Source of the DNA: JAMLIN01 sp964509685
Lineage (GTDB): Bacteria > Pseudomonadota > Gammaproteobacteria > Burkholderiales > Burkholderiaceae_E
Length of the DNA stretch: 64,000 bases
Assembly: GCA_964509685.1 (NCBI GenBank)
Contig: CAZDYQ010000005.1
Span: forward strand, 1 to 64,000
Reading direction: 5' to 3'
The notes under the pieces are model-generated. The model was not told where the DNA came from and did not search any database. It was given only the letters and a program-made list of their open reading frames with translations. Both the position numbers and the translations under genes were made by a program. Below are positions 36,372 through 45,760 of the stretch, in pieces. Within the stretch, counting starts at the first letter, position 1; each line of letters begins with the position of its first letter.

Positions 36372-37949
36372 TCAGCTCGCCAGCGAGACGAACTCGTACT
36401 TCGGCTTGCCGATGAGGTTCGGCCTGTAGCCGACGACGCGCTTCGAGATCGCGGTCATCTCGGCATCGAAGCCGAGCGGGACCACCAGCGCCTGCTCCAT
36501 CACGATGCGCTGGATCCGCGAGAAGACCTGCTTGCGCACGGCCGTGTCCTCGCTCTCGCGGCTCTTCGCGAGCAGCTCGGTGAGCTCCGGCGAGACCTCG
36601 ACGCGCCCGGCATTGAAGTACGCGTCCTTCCCGTACATCAGCCCGTAGGTCATCGCGGGGTCCGGCCGGCCGGTCCAGGCGGAGACGAGGGCGTCGAACT
36701 TCTTCTCCTGGCCGAAGTACTGCGCGCTGATTTCGGCAACCGTCCCGTTGGTGAACTTGAGGCGGACACCCACCTTGCCGAGCTGGTCCATCAGGAACTC
36801 GGCCCGTCGCACCGAGTCGGCGTCGGCATAGCCGCCGATCGAGAGATCGAAGCCGTCCTTGTAGCCGGCCTCGGCGAGCAGCGCCCTCGCCTTGTCGGGA
36901 TCGTACGGGTAGAGCTTCGCGACCTCGGGATCGTAGGCCCAGTGGCTGCTGGGCAGGTTCATGTAGGCGGGCTCGCCGGCGCCGGACTGCGCCACCTTCA
37001 CGAAGGCCTCGCGGTCGATCGCGAAGTTCATCGCCTGGCGTACCCGGACATCCTGGAGCGGCCTGCGCGACAGGTTCAGGTAGATCTGGCGGCAGTAGAG
37101 CGTGGGGCCGGTGACGAGCTCGACCTCCTTCGTGCGCTCGATCAGCGGCTTGAGCCGCGGGGGCAGCTGGTAGGCGAGGTCGTTCTGGCCGGCGACCACC
37201 GAGCGAAGCCCGGTGGCGCGCTCGGGCATGATCGCGAACTGGATGCCGTCGAGGAAGCCGCGGTCGTCACGCCAGTACTTCTCGTTGCGCGTGACGGTGA
37301 TGCTCTGGTTGTCCGCCCATTCGACGAGCCTCCACGGGCCGGCGCCGATGGCGCGCCGGTCGTGCTCGTTGCCGTACTTCCGGACCGCCGCGGGCGACAC
37401 CATCATGCCCGCGCGGTCGGTCAGGATCGCCGGCAGGGCGGTGTCCGGGCGCGACAGCTTCAGTCGCACCTGCAGTGGCCCCGCCACTTCCACCGACTCG
37501 ATGCTCGAGAGGTCGGCCTTGATGTTCGAGCGGGCATCGGTGCGACCGCGGTCGAGGTTGAACTTGACCGCCTCCGCGTCGCAGGGTGTGCCGTCATGAA
37601 ACTCGATGCCCGGCGTGATCGTGAGCACCATCGTCGTCGGATCGGGATACTCCCAGCGCGCCATGCCCGGCCTGGGCTCGAGGGTCGCGTAGTCCCACTC
37701 GACCAGCGTGTCGTAGATCGTCCAGAGGAACGTATGGTCGCTGCCGGCCCCGCCGGTCGCGGGATCGAGGCTCGACGGATTGGCGAAGGCCGAGACGCGC
37801 AGCACCCCGCCGCGCCGCGGCTTGTCCTGCGCGAGCACCGCCCCCGGCAGGAGGGTGGCGGCGGTCCCGGCGCCCATCATCAGGAGCCACTCGCGACGTG
37901 TCATCGGGGCGGCCAGCAGGCCCGTGGCGATGTCCTTCGAAACTTTCAT
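36372..37949 (-). CDS. ABC transporter substrate-binding protein, SBP_bac_5 family
   Basis: A 525-aa solute-binding protein of the dipeptide/oligopeptide/nickel class. The N-terminus carries a twin-arginine motif (TRREWLLMMGAG, residues 17-28) before a hydrophobic stretch and an AQDKP cleavage region near residue 42, so export through Tat is likely. The body has the family blocks LDPATGGAGSDHTFLWTIYDTLVEWD, GIEFHDGTPCDAEAVKFNLD and RQAMNFAIDREAF. Such proteins bind peptides, but many bind other ligands, so the cargo is open. GAGGAG lies 8-10 nt before the ATG. It sits between the ATPase and permease genes. Confidence 0.9.
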   Translation of the reverse strand: MKVSKDIATGLLAAPMTRREWLLMMGAGTAATLLPGAVLAQDKPRRGGVLRVSAFANPSSLDPATGGAGSDHTFLWTIYDTLVEWDYATLEPRPGMARWEYPDPTTMVLTITPGIEFHDGTPCDAEAVKFNLDRGRTDARSNIKADLSSIESVEVAGPLQVRLKLSRPDTALPAILTDRAGMMVSPAAVRKYGNEHDRRAIGAGPWRLVEWADNQSITVTRNEKYWRDDRGFLDGIQFAIMPERATGLRSVVAGQNDLAYQLPPRLKPLIERTKEVELVTGPTLYCRQIYLNLSRRPLQDVRVRQAMNFAIDREAFVKVAQSGAGEPAYMNLPSSHWAYDPEVAKLYPYDPDKARALLAEAGYKDGFDLSIGGYADADSVRRAEFLMDQLGKVGVRLKFTNGTVAEISAQYFGQEKKFDALVSAWTGRPDPAMTYGLMYGKDAYFNAGRVEVSPELTELLAKSRESEDTAVRKQVFSRIQRIVMEQALVVPLGFDAEMTAISKRVVGYRPNLIGKPKYEFVSLAS

Positions 37950-38004
37950 CTCCGTTCTCCTCGTGGTGCTGGTGGATATGGGCGTCGCCGGGGTGCGCCG
38001 CCGC

Positions 38005-39044
38005 TCACTGCCCGGGCGCTTGCCGTCCCGGCGGGCCGTCGGGATCGGCGAAATGGCAGGCGACCCAGTGGCCCGGCCGCAGCTCTCGCCAGTCGGGCAC
38101 CGCCTCGGCGCAGCGCGCACGCGCGTGCGGGCACCGCGTGCGGAAGCGGCAGCCGGACGGCGGGTCGATCGGGCTGGGGATCTCGCCCTCGAGCACGATC
38201 CGCCGGCTGTCGCGCATGTTCGAGGGCAACGGAACGGGCTCGGCCGACATCAGCGCCTCGGTGTACGGGTGCAGCGGGTTGTCCGCGATGTCTTCCGCCG
38301 GACCCAGCTCCATGAACCGCCCGAGGTAGGTGACCGCGATGCGGTCGCTGATGTGGGAGACCACCGACAGGTCGTGCGTGATGAAGACGTAGGTGAGCCC
38401 GAAGTCGCGCTGCAGGTCGGCGAACAGGTTCAGCACGTCGCCGCGGATCGAGACATCGAGCGCCGCGACCACCTCGTCGCACACGATCAGTTTCGGCCGC
38501 AGTGTCAGCGCGCGCGCGATGTTGATGCGCTGCTTCTGCCCGCCCGAGAGCATGTGCGGGTAGCGCCGGGCGAGCTCCGGCGCGATGCCCACGCGCGCGA
38601 GCGCGTCCAGGGCGATGCGCTCGATCTCGGCGTCCGAATGGCCGCCCGCGATCTCGAGCGGCTCGCGCACGCTGGCGAGGATCGTCTGGCGCGGATTGAG
38701 CGCCGCATGGGGATCCTGGAAGATGATCTGGAACTGGCGGCGGTACTCCCGCAGGCGCCGGGACGAGAGCGTGCGCAGGTCCACCCCGCCCAGCTCGATC
38801 GAACCGCTGCAGGGCGCGAGCAGCGAGACGAGGGCCCGGCCGAGCGTCGTCTTGCCGGACCCGGACTCCCCGATGATCCCGAAGGTCTCGCCGGCCCGGA
38901 CGTCGAAGCTCACGCCGTCCACCGCCTTCAGCGTCTCGGAGCCGTTGCCGGTCGGGAACTCGATGCAGAGGTCGCGCACACGGACCAGCACCGGTTCGGC
39001 CACGCCGGATCGCTCGGCGGCGGCATGCGCCTGCCCGGAGATGC

Positions 39045-39048
<4 letters not shown>
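38005..39048 (-). CDS. Oligopeptide-type ABC transporter ATPase (DppF-like)
   Basis: A 347-aa ABC ATPase with Walker A GESGSGKTTLGR, the signature LSGGQKQRINIARAL, Walker B KLIVCDEVVAALDVS and switch His in VFITHDLSV. The C-terminal oligopeptide extension holds the cysteine cluster SGCRFRTRCPHARARC, typical of DppD/DppF proteins that bind an iron-sulfur cluster. The ATG overlaps the preceding ATPase stop by 4 nt (ATGA). It energises import with the DppD-like subunit. Confidence 0.93.
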
Positions 39049-40022
<974 letters not shown>

Positions 40023-40114
40023 TTCTGTCTCCAGGCGATCGCCTTCTTTTCCAGGCGCCTATTCCTATCTCACCCTCCCGGCGTACCGGATCGGCCGAGG
40101 CAATGTAGCATAGG

Positions 40115-40126
40115 ATTGTCGACAAT
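40115..40126. promoter_or_regulatory. Palindromic operator, probable GntR/FCD site
   Basis: ATTGTCGACAAT is a perfect 12-bp palindrome, and its core TTGTCGACAA fits the T-N-G-T-N3-A-C-N-A pattern of FadR-subfamily GntR sites. GACAAT repeats 7 bp further (40128-40133), giving an extra half-site. It lies 18 nt before the GntR ATG and 92 nt before the ABC operon start, so one site could control both directions. Confidence 0.7.
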
Positions 40127-40144
40127 TGACAATAAACTGGCGCG

Positions 40145-40912
40145 ATGAAGCTCACCCCGGACCAGGATGGCCCCCAGGAGATCGCGACGTCGGCGCAGGC
40201 GCGCCCGCCGCGCAGCATCCCCGAACAGATCGCCGAGGACATCGGCAGCGCGATCATCGCCGGTCGGCACGCCGTGGGCGAACGGCTGATCGAAACCGAG
40301 CTCGCCTCCCGTTTCGGCGTGAGCCGGGGCCCCATCCGGGAAGCGCTGCGCATCCTGGAGCGGCGCCGCCTCGTGGACCTGATTCCCCGCCGCGGCGCCT
40401 ATGTACGCGAGGTCTCGCTCAATTCCATCGCAGACCTCTTCAACACGCGGCTCGCGCTCACGACATCGGCGGCGCGCATCATGGCGCTGGTGCGCCCGCC
40501 CACCTACATGGAGACCCTGCGCCGGCGGGTCGACGAGCTCAGGCGACTGGCGCAGGACCCCGCCACCACGCCCGGTGCGTTCGCCTATGTCGTCACGCGC
40601 GCGGTGCGGACCATCGCCCGCGGCTCGGGCAACGAGCTGCTCAACGACGTGATCTCCGACCTTGCCAACCAGACGGTCTGGACCACGATCTGGAAATCCC
40701 CGCTCGACTACCTGACGCAGGCCAGCCGCCGCCGGACGGCGCAGCGCATGGCGGACGTGCTCGACGCGATCGAGCGCGGCGCATCGGAGGACGCGGAGCG
40801 CCTGCTGCGCGACCTGCTCGAGCAGGACCGCGACCAGGCGATCCGGCAGCTCGCCCGGATGCGCGGCGAGACTTGCGACCCCCACCGCACCCTGCGCACC
40901 ATCAACGCCTGA
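40145..40912 (+). CDS. GntR family regulator, FadR/FCD subfamily
   Basis: A 255-aa regulator. The winged helix-turn-helix is at about residues 24-95 (IPEQIAEDIGSAIIAGRHAV, then LASRFGVSRGPIREALRILE). The C-terminal all-helical domain (LFNTRLALTTSAARIM onward) is of the FCD type, which binds carboxylate ligands through a metal or directly. It is divergent from the ABC transporter/carboxylase operon and probably represses it until the imported compound or a CoA/acid derivative binds. This regulator-neighbour logic is inferred from position and the intervening palindrome. Confidence 0.9.
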   Translation: MKLTPDQDGPQEIATSAQARPPRSIPEQIAEDIGSAIIAGRHAVGERLIETELASRFGVSRGPIREALRILERRRLVDLIPRRGAYVREVSLNSIADLFNTRLALTTSAARIMALVRPPTYMETLRRRVDELRRLAQDPATTPGAFAYVVTRAVRTIARGSGNELLNDVISDLANQTVWTTIWKSPLDYLTQASRRRTAQRMADVLDAIERGASEDAERLLRDLLEQDRDQAIRQLARMRGETCDPHRTLRTINA

Positions 40913-41067
40913 GCCTCGCCCCGGGCGGGATTTGCGGGGACGGGACCGCCCATTTCCGCCGATTCACCGACGACGGGTCCTGAGATAGTCGACACTCCAG
41001 CGGTGCATGCGCGCCTCGCACGCGCACGCCCGCGAGAGCCGACAAAGCGAAAGGAGAAGGTGGACCC

Positions 41068-42666
41068 ATGGGATTCATGTCGGGATTGAGCCTCGCGCAA
41101 CGGCTGCTGCTCGGCTTCGGGGCCATGCTGGCCCTGCTCGTCGGCATGGCCCTGCTGTCGCTCGCGCGGATGAACGACCTCAGCGCGACGCTCGAGCGGA
41201 TCACGGTCGAGAGCGCCGCCCGCAACCAGGCGATCGGCTCGCTCAACCAGGGCATCGGCGGCTACGTGCAGGCGATCGGCGCCCTCGGCAGCACCGACCT
41301 CGAGCAGGGACCCGCGCTGCTCCAGAACCTGAATCGGGTCGTGGCCCAGTACGAGGAGGCCGAAGCGAAGCTGGAGTCCGTGCTCCCCGACGACGCGGCG
41401 GTGCGTCGTCTTTACGAGGAGGTGCGCGCGAAGGGGCTCGCCGCCCGCGAAGTGATCCGCATCGCGCTCGAGAAGGCCGAGGGACGCGGGGACGCCGCCA
41501 CGGCCTTCTACATCCGCGCCGAGTACTCGGGCGCGATCGACAGGTGGAACCGTCTCCAGCAGGCATGGGCCTCGGCCGTCGCGGACCTGGGCGGCTGGAG
41601 CCGCCAGGCGGACGCGGAACTCGCGGCGGCGACCAATGCCAGCGCCGCCCGCACGAAACTGCTCATCGTCGGTGGCGGCCTGGTGACCGTGCTGCTCGGC
41701 AGCTCGCTCGCGCTCTGGGTCATCCGTGACACGCAGCGCGCCATCGGGGAGGCGGTGGAGGCGACGTCCCGCATGGCCGGCCACGACCTCTCGCAACCGA
41801 TCGTCACCGATCGCCGCGACGAGATCGGGGGGCTGCTGCGCGCGCTCGAGCAGATGCGCACCAACCTCCACGACCTCGCGGCGGGCGTGCGCGCAGCCTG
41901 CGACGACATCACCGCGGCCAGCGGCGAGATCGCGCAGGGCAGCATGGAGCTGTCGGCCCGCACCGAGAAGGCGGCCTCGACCCTCCAGAGCACGGTCGGC
42001 ACCATCGCCCAGCTCACCGACTCGGTGAACCAGACCACCGAATCGGCCCGCTCGGCCAACCAGCTCGCGGCCGACGCCAACCAGGTGGCCAACCGCGGCG
42101 GCGCCGTGGTGGCCGACGCCGTCGCGACGATGAACGAGATCAGCGAGGCTTCCCAGAAGATCGCCGACATCATCGCCATCATCGACGGCATCGCCTTCCA
42201 GACCAACATCCTCGCGCTCAATGCGGCGGTCGAGGCCGCCCGGGCCGGGGAGCAGGGGCGCGGCTTCGCCGTCGTGGCGAGCGAGGTGCGCGCGCTGGCC
42301 GGCCGCAGCGCCGGCGCGGCGCGCGAGATCAAGAGCCTGATCGAGGCGTCGCTGGCGAAGGTGCAGACCGGGACGTCGCAGGTGGGGCTCGCCGGCAGCA
42401 CGACCAGCGAGATCATGGAATCGGTGCAGCGCGTCTCGGCGATGATCGACGCCATCGCCCGCGAGGCCGACCAGCAGCGCGGCGACATCGCCCAGACCAA
42501 CCAGTCCGTCACGCAGCTCGATCGCGACGTGCAGCAGAATGCCGCCCTCGCGGAGCAGTCGGCCGCCGCATCGGCCTCGCTGTCGGAACAGGCCGAGCAG
42601 CTCGCCCGCCTCGTCGCCAGGTTCAGGCTGTCCGGGGCCGAGGCGCCGGCGCGGGAAGCGGCCTGA
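41068..42666 (+). CDS. Methyl-accepting chemotaxis protein
   Basis: A 532-aa transmembrane receptor. Helix 1 (about residues 10-34), a four-helix-type periplasmic sensor (35-195), helix 2 (197-217), a HAMP domain (218-270) and a long cytoplasmic signalling domain with the kinase-contact hairpin RGFAVVASEVRALAGRSAGA. It senses a small ligand and controls CheA. The ligand is unknown. Ribosome sites AGGAG and AAGGTG precede the ATG; a second ATG three codons in is possible. No che genes are nearby. A sigma28-like GCCGACAA lies upstream but without a -35 element. Confidence 0.93.
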   Translation: MGFMSGLSLAQRLLLGFGAMLALLVGMALLSLARMNDLSATLERITVESAARNQAIGSLNQGIGGYVQAIGALGSTDLEQGPALLQNLNRVVAQYEEAEAKLESVLPDDAAVRRLYEEVRAKGLAAREVIRIALEKAEGRGDAATAFYIRAEYSGAIDRWNRLQQAWASAVADLGGWSRQADAELAAATNASAARTKLLIVGGGLVTVLLGSSLALWVIRDTQRAIGEAVEATSRMAGHDLSQPIVTDRRDEIGGLLRALEQMRTNLHDLAAGVRAACDDITAASGEIAQGSMELSARTEKAASTLQSTVGTIAQLTDSVNQTTESARSANQLAADANQVANRGGAVVADAVATMNEISEASQKIADIIAIIDGIAFQTNILALNAAVEAARAGEQGRGFAVVASEVRALAGRSAGAAREIKSLIEASLAKVQTGTSQVGLAGSTTSEIMESVQRVSAMIDAIAREADQQRGDIAQTNQSVTQLDRDVQQNAALAEQSAAASASLSEQAEQLARLVARFRLSGAEAPAREAA

Positions 42667-42679
42667 ACCGCCGGCCCGC

Positions 42680-43348
42680 TCAGCCCATCAGCCGGTAGGG
42701 CCCGCCCTTCTCGATCGCCCGCTGGTACGCGGGCCGGGCGTGGATCCGCTCGAGGAAGTCCTGCAGCTTCGGGTAGCGGGCATCGAGCCCGCCCCGGACG
42801 GCGGCCGCCTCGAGCGGAAAGCTCATCTGGATGTCGGCCGCGGTGAATTCCTCGCCCGCGAACCACGGCCGCCGCGAGAGCTCCGCCTCCATGAAGGCCA
42901 GCTGGCGGCCCAGGTTGGGCGTCACCACCAGGGCCTTCATCTTCCGGGCGATCCCGGCCGCTACGGGACGAACGATCCAGGGGGAGCGCGTCTCGATCGC
43001 GTCGGCCACCAGCTTCATGAGCAGGGGCGGCATCGCACTGCCCTCGGCGAAATGCAGCCAGTAGGTGTAGCGCAGCCGCTCGGGCGAGCCGTCGGGCGGT
43101 CGCAGCCGCCCCTGGCCATGCCGCTCGACCAGGTACTCGATGATCGCCCCGGACTCGGCGACCACGGTGTCGCCGTCGGTGATGATCGGCGACTTGCCGA
43201 GCGGGTGGACCGCCTCCAGCTCCGGTGGCGCCAGCATCGTGGCCGGGTCGCGCTTGTAGTGCTCGATCCGGTAGGGCGTGCCGAGTTCCTCCAGAAGCCA
43301 GAGGATGCGCTGCGAGCGGGAGTTCTCGAGGTGGTGGACGACGATCAT
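42680..43348 (-). CDS. Glutathione S-transferase family protein
   Basis: A 222-aa GST. The N-terminal thioredoxin-like domain has VVHHLENSRSQRILWLLEEL (residues 3-22) with a likely catalytic Ser/Arg region, NPLGKSP-type glutathione loop (HPLGKSPIITDGDTVVAES), and a helical C-terminal domain (AADIQMSFPLEAA). Substrate unknown. The gene overlaps the queH gene by 4 nt (ATGA) at its start, so it is translationally coupled to queH, and it converges on the chemoreceptor gene with a 13-nt gap. Confidence 0.9.
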   Translation of the reverse strand: MIVVHHLENSRSQRILWLLEELGTPYRIEHYKRDPATMLAPPELEAVHPLGKSPIITDGDTVVAESGAIIEYLVERHGQGRLRPPDGSPERLRYTYWLHFAEGSAMPPLLMKLVADAIETRSPWIVRPVAAGIARKMKALVVTPNLGRQLAFMEAELSRRPWFAGEEFTAADIQMSFPLEAAAVRGGLDARYPKLQDFLERIHARPAYQRAIEKGGPYRLMG

Positions 43349-44004
43349 CGGCCGTAGAACTTCACACCGATCCGGATCGGCGGGCGACCGCGCGCCGCCC
43401 GGTACGCATTGGTGTCACGCAGCGAATACACGCAGCCGCAGTACTCCTGCTGGTAGAACTGCTCCCGCTTGCTGATCTGGATCATGCGCTCGGAGCCGCC
43501 CTTCTTGCGCCAGTTGTACTCCCAGTACACGAGGCCCGGATAGCGCGACGCGGCCCGCACGCCGCAGTCGTTGATCTGCGCCATGTTCTTCCAGCGCGAG
43601 ATGCCGAGCGAGCTGGTGATGACGGGAAAGCCGTGCTCGTGGGCGTAGAGCGCCGTGCGCTCGAAGCGCATGTCGAAGCACATGGTGCAGCGCCGGCCGC
43701 GCTCGGGCTCGTGCTCCATGCCGCGGGCGCGGGCGAACCACTCGTCCTTGTCGTAGTCGGCATCGATGAACTCGATGCCGTGCTTCTCGGCGAACGCGAT
43801 GTTCTCGCGCTTTCGGATCTCGTACTCCGCGCGCGGATGGATGTTCGGGTTGTAGAAGAAGATCGAGTACTCGATGCCCGATTCGAGCATCGCTTCCATG
43901 ACCTCGCCGGAGCACGGGGCGCAGCAGGAGTGCAGCAGCACCCGCGCGCCCGGAACCGGAGGCTCGAGCTTCTCGCGCTTGGGCAGGTTCTGGCTGTCGC
44001 TCAT
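43345..44004 (-). CDS. queH: Epoxyqueuosine reductase QueH
   Basis: A 219-aa protein with the full cysteine set of QueH (DUF208): Cys27, Cys28 and Cys31 in SCCAPCS, Cys106 and Cys109 in RCTMCFDMR, and Cys189/Cys191 in YCGCVYSLRD. It reduces epoxyqueuosine to queuosine in tRNA anticodons using an iron-sulfur cluster, as an alternative to the cobalamin-dependent QueG. The start at 44004 is chosen because the family begins there. It is followed by the GST gene with a 4-nt overlap. No other queuosine gene is in view. Confidence 0.94.
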   Translation of the reverse strand: MSDSQNLPKREKLEPPVPGARVLLHSCCAPCSGEVMEAMLESGIEYSIFFYNPNIHPRAEYEIRKRENIAFAEKHGIEFIDADYDKDEWFARARGMEHEPERGRRCTMCFDMRFERTALYAHEHGFPVITSSLGISRWKNMAQINDCGVRAASRYPGLVYWEYNWRKKGGSERMIQISKREQFYQQEYCGCVYSLRDTNAYRAARGRPPIRIGVKFYGR

Positions 44005-44085
44005 GGCATGCTCGGGGCGTGGGGCCGGCCGGCATGGCCGGCGGCAACAGCCGGAATTGTACGCGGGCCCACGGGTGCCGGGGAC

Positions 44086-44111
44086 CGCGGGCCGGGACAC
44101 CCCGGCCCGCG
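44086..44111 (-). terminator. 11-bp perfect GC hairpin
   Basis: CGCGGGCCGGG and CCCGGCCCGCG pair over 11 bp with the 4-nt loop ACAC. It lies 50 nt downstream of the His-rich periplasmic gene stop and 82 nt before queH starts. There is no T tract. It is the strongest hairpin in this part and probably separates the two transcripts. Confidence 0.65.
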
Positions 44112-44160
44112 TCATGGGCTTGCGCGGCGCGGACGATCGTCGGGATCCCCCGTCCCGGCG

Positions 44161-44613
44161 TCAGCGGTGGCCGTGCCGGTCGTGCGGCCGACCCTTGGGC
44201 GGCCCGGCGCGGCGGCGATCGTCATGGCGCGCCTTCGGGTGCGCGTGCGGGCCGGGCCGATGCTCGACGCGATGGACATGGCGCCGGCCATGATGCTCGC
44301 GCACCCAGCTCTCCTTCACGAAGTAGACGGGTTGCCCACAGGCGGCGTAGCGGTGGCAGTGCTTGCCCCAGTTCTTCTGGTGGCCGGGCGGCACGTAGAG
44401 GTAGATCGGGCGCCGCACCTGGGCGTAGCGCGCCGGTGCGACGATCACGGGTTCGGCGTACACCACCGCCGGCCGGACGTCGCCGACGACGACGCGGCCA
44501 TAGACGCCGGGCTGCGCGATCTCGATCGAGACCGACCCGGATGCGAGCGCCGGCTGGGAGGCGACGGCGGCGGCCAGGCCGCCTGCGATGACCCACGGGG
44601 CGAAGCGTTTCAT
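44161..44613 (-). CDS. Exported His-rich protein, unknown
   Basis: A 150-aa protein with a Sec signal peptide (hydrophobic APWVIAGGLAAAVAS, cleavage near ALA-SGSVS at about residue 25). The middle has a Tyr/Pro-rich motif YLYVPPGHQKNWGKHCHRYA followed by ACGQPVYFVKESW, which I have seen in other betaproteobacterial secreted proteins without function. The last 50 residues are rich in His and Arg, suggesting metal or anion binding. It is separated from queH by a hairpin and has its own upstream region with tandem 10-bp repeats. Confidence 0.75.
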   Translation of the reverse strand: MKRFAPWVIAGGLAAAVASQPALASGSVSIEIAQPGVYGRVVVGDVRPAVVYAEPVIVAPARYAQVRRPIYLYVPPGHQKNWGKHCHRYAACGQPVYFVKESWVREHHGRRHVHRVEHRPGPHAHPKARHDDRRRAGPPKGRPHDRHGHR

Positions 44614-44711
44614 GCTGATCTCCTGTCATTGTCCGGTCCATCGGACCCGGCGGCGCCGGGCGTGGACGAGGCGATTGTCGGAAGGATCCGCGTGGCTTCT
44701 TCGCGTGGAAA

Positions 44712-44731
44712 CGTAAGCAGGCGTAAACGGG
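44712..44731. promoter_or_regulatory. Tandem 10-bp direct repeat upstream of exported protein gene
   Basis: CGTAAGCAGG and CGTAAACGGG are head-to-tail repeats identical at 8 of 10 positions. Direct repeats near 10-11 bp apart are typical binding sites of OmpR-type response regulators. The site lies about 100 nt upstream of the exported His-rich protein gene. No regulator gene is close. Confidence 0.4.
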
Positions 44732-44742
44732 CAACACTTTCC

Positions 44743-44775
44743 GGCGCCCGCCGACCGTTCGTCGGCGCGGGCGCC
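44743..44775 (-). terminator. Hairpin downstream of the rhodanese gene
   Basis: GGCGCCCG plus CCGAC pair with GTCGG plus CGGGCGCC, with a 2-nt bulge and the loop CGTTC. It lies 67 nt beyond the sseA stop on the minus strand and probably ends the six-gene transcript. No T tract is seen. Confidence 0.5.
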
Positions 44776-44841
44776 GTTCGTCGGCCGCGGGCTTGCGCCG
44801 ATGGCGGGAACCCGCCGGGCGGGGAGGCGCCCGCGCGCCGC

Positions 44842-45747
44842 CTAGTCGCGTTCGATCGGCAGCGCCGGGTCGCTCGCCCACTCGTTGAGCGAGTTGTCGT
44901 ACACCGCGACGCGATCGTTGCCCAGCTGGTGAAGCATGAAGGCGCCGAGCGAGGCGGCGATGCCGCCGCCGCAATAGAAGATCGTCGGCGCGCGCGTGTC
45001 GATACCTGCGGCGGTGAATGCGGCGGCCGCGGCATCCGGCGCGAGCAGCTCGAGGGTTTCGGGATCGCGCAGCGACGTGGCTGGCACGTTCACGCTGCGC
45101 GGGATGCGGCCGGGCCGCCCGTAGCGACGACTCCGGCCGGCATGCGCATCGGGGCCGAGGGCATTGACGATCCGCGTGTCCGGGTCGTCGATGGCCGCCA
45201 GCACCGCCGCCGCATCGACGAAGAGCCCCGGCCGCGGCCTCGCCTGGAGCGTCGCGGGCGGGTATCGCTCGTCCCCGGCGCGGACCGGCCGGCCCTCGCG
45301 TTCCCATTTCTCCCAGCCGCCGTCGAGGATCGCCGCCCGGTCGAAACCGATCGCGCGCAGCATCCACCAGACCCGCGCCGCCCACTGCGGGCTGCCGCGG
45401 CTGTAGAGGACGACATCGGTGTCCTCGCCGATGCCATGGCGGCCGAAGGCGGCCGCGAGCCTGTCCGGATCGGGCATCGTGAAGCGGTACTTCGCCGCGG
45501 GATCGGAGAGATCGGCCTGCAGGTCCAGGTAGGCCGAGCCGGGCACGTGGCCCAGCCGGTACTCGGGCAGCGCGCTGTCCACCCGGTAGGGATCGTCCTC
45601 GGAGTCGGCGCGCAACCAGGTGGTGCAGTCGAAGACGCGCAGCCGCGGATCCTCCAGCCGGGTGGCCAGCGTCGCGGTGCCGCAGATCGCCTCGGGATGG
45701 CGGAACCGGGGCGCGGCCCCCGGCTCGCCCGCATGCCTGTCGGTCAT
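44842..45747 (-). CDS. sseA: Thiosulfate/3-mercaptopyruvate sulfurtransferase
   Basis: A 301-aa tandem rhodanese. The N-terminal, non-catalytic domain has VFDCTTWLRADSED and the family loop PEYRLGHVPGSAYLDLQADL. The C-terminal domain carries the active Cys259 in FYCGGGIAASLGAF. The active loop CGGGIA is intermediate between the CGSGVT of mercaptopyruvate and the CRKGVT of thiosulfate enzymes, so substrate is best called open. It moves sulfane sulfur to an acceptor such as cyanide or thiols. It is the last gene of the operon, 13 nt after the oxygenase-like gene. Confidence 0.88.
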   Translation of the reverse strand: MTDRHAGEPGAAPRFRHPEAICGTATLATRLEDPRLRVFDCTTWLRADSEDDPYRVDSALPEYRLGHVPGSAYLDLQADLSDPAAKYRFTMPDPDRLAAAFGRHGIGEDTDVVLYSRGSPQWAARVWWMLRAIGFDRAAILDGGWEKWEREGRPVRAGDERYPPATLQARPRPGLFVDAAAVLAAIDDPDTRIVNALGPDAHAGRSRRYGRPGRIPRSVNVPATSLRDPETLELLAPDAAAAAFTAAGIDTRAPTIFYCGGGIAASLGAFMLHQLGNDRVAVYDNSLNEWASDPALPIERD

Positions 45748-45760
45748 GTTCGCCTCGCCC

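Noticed and set aside
41030..41047. GCCGACAA resembling a sigma28 -10 element before the chemoreceptor
   Set aside because: No TAAA-type -35 element at the required distance.
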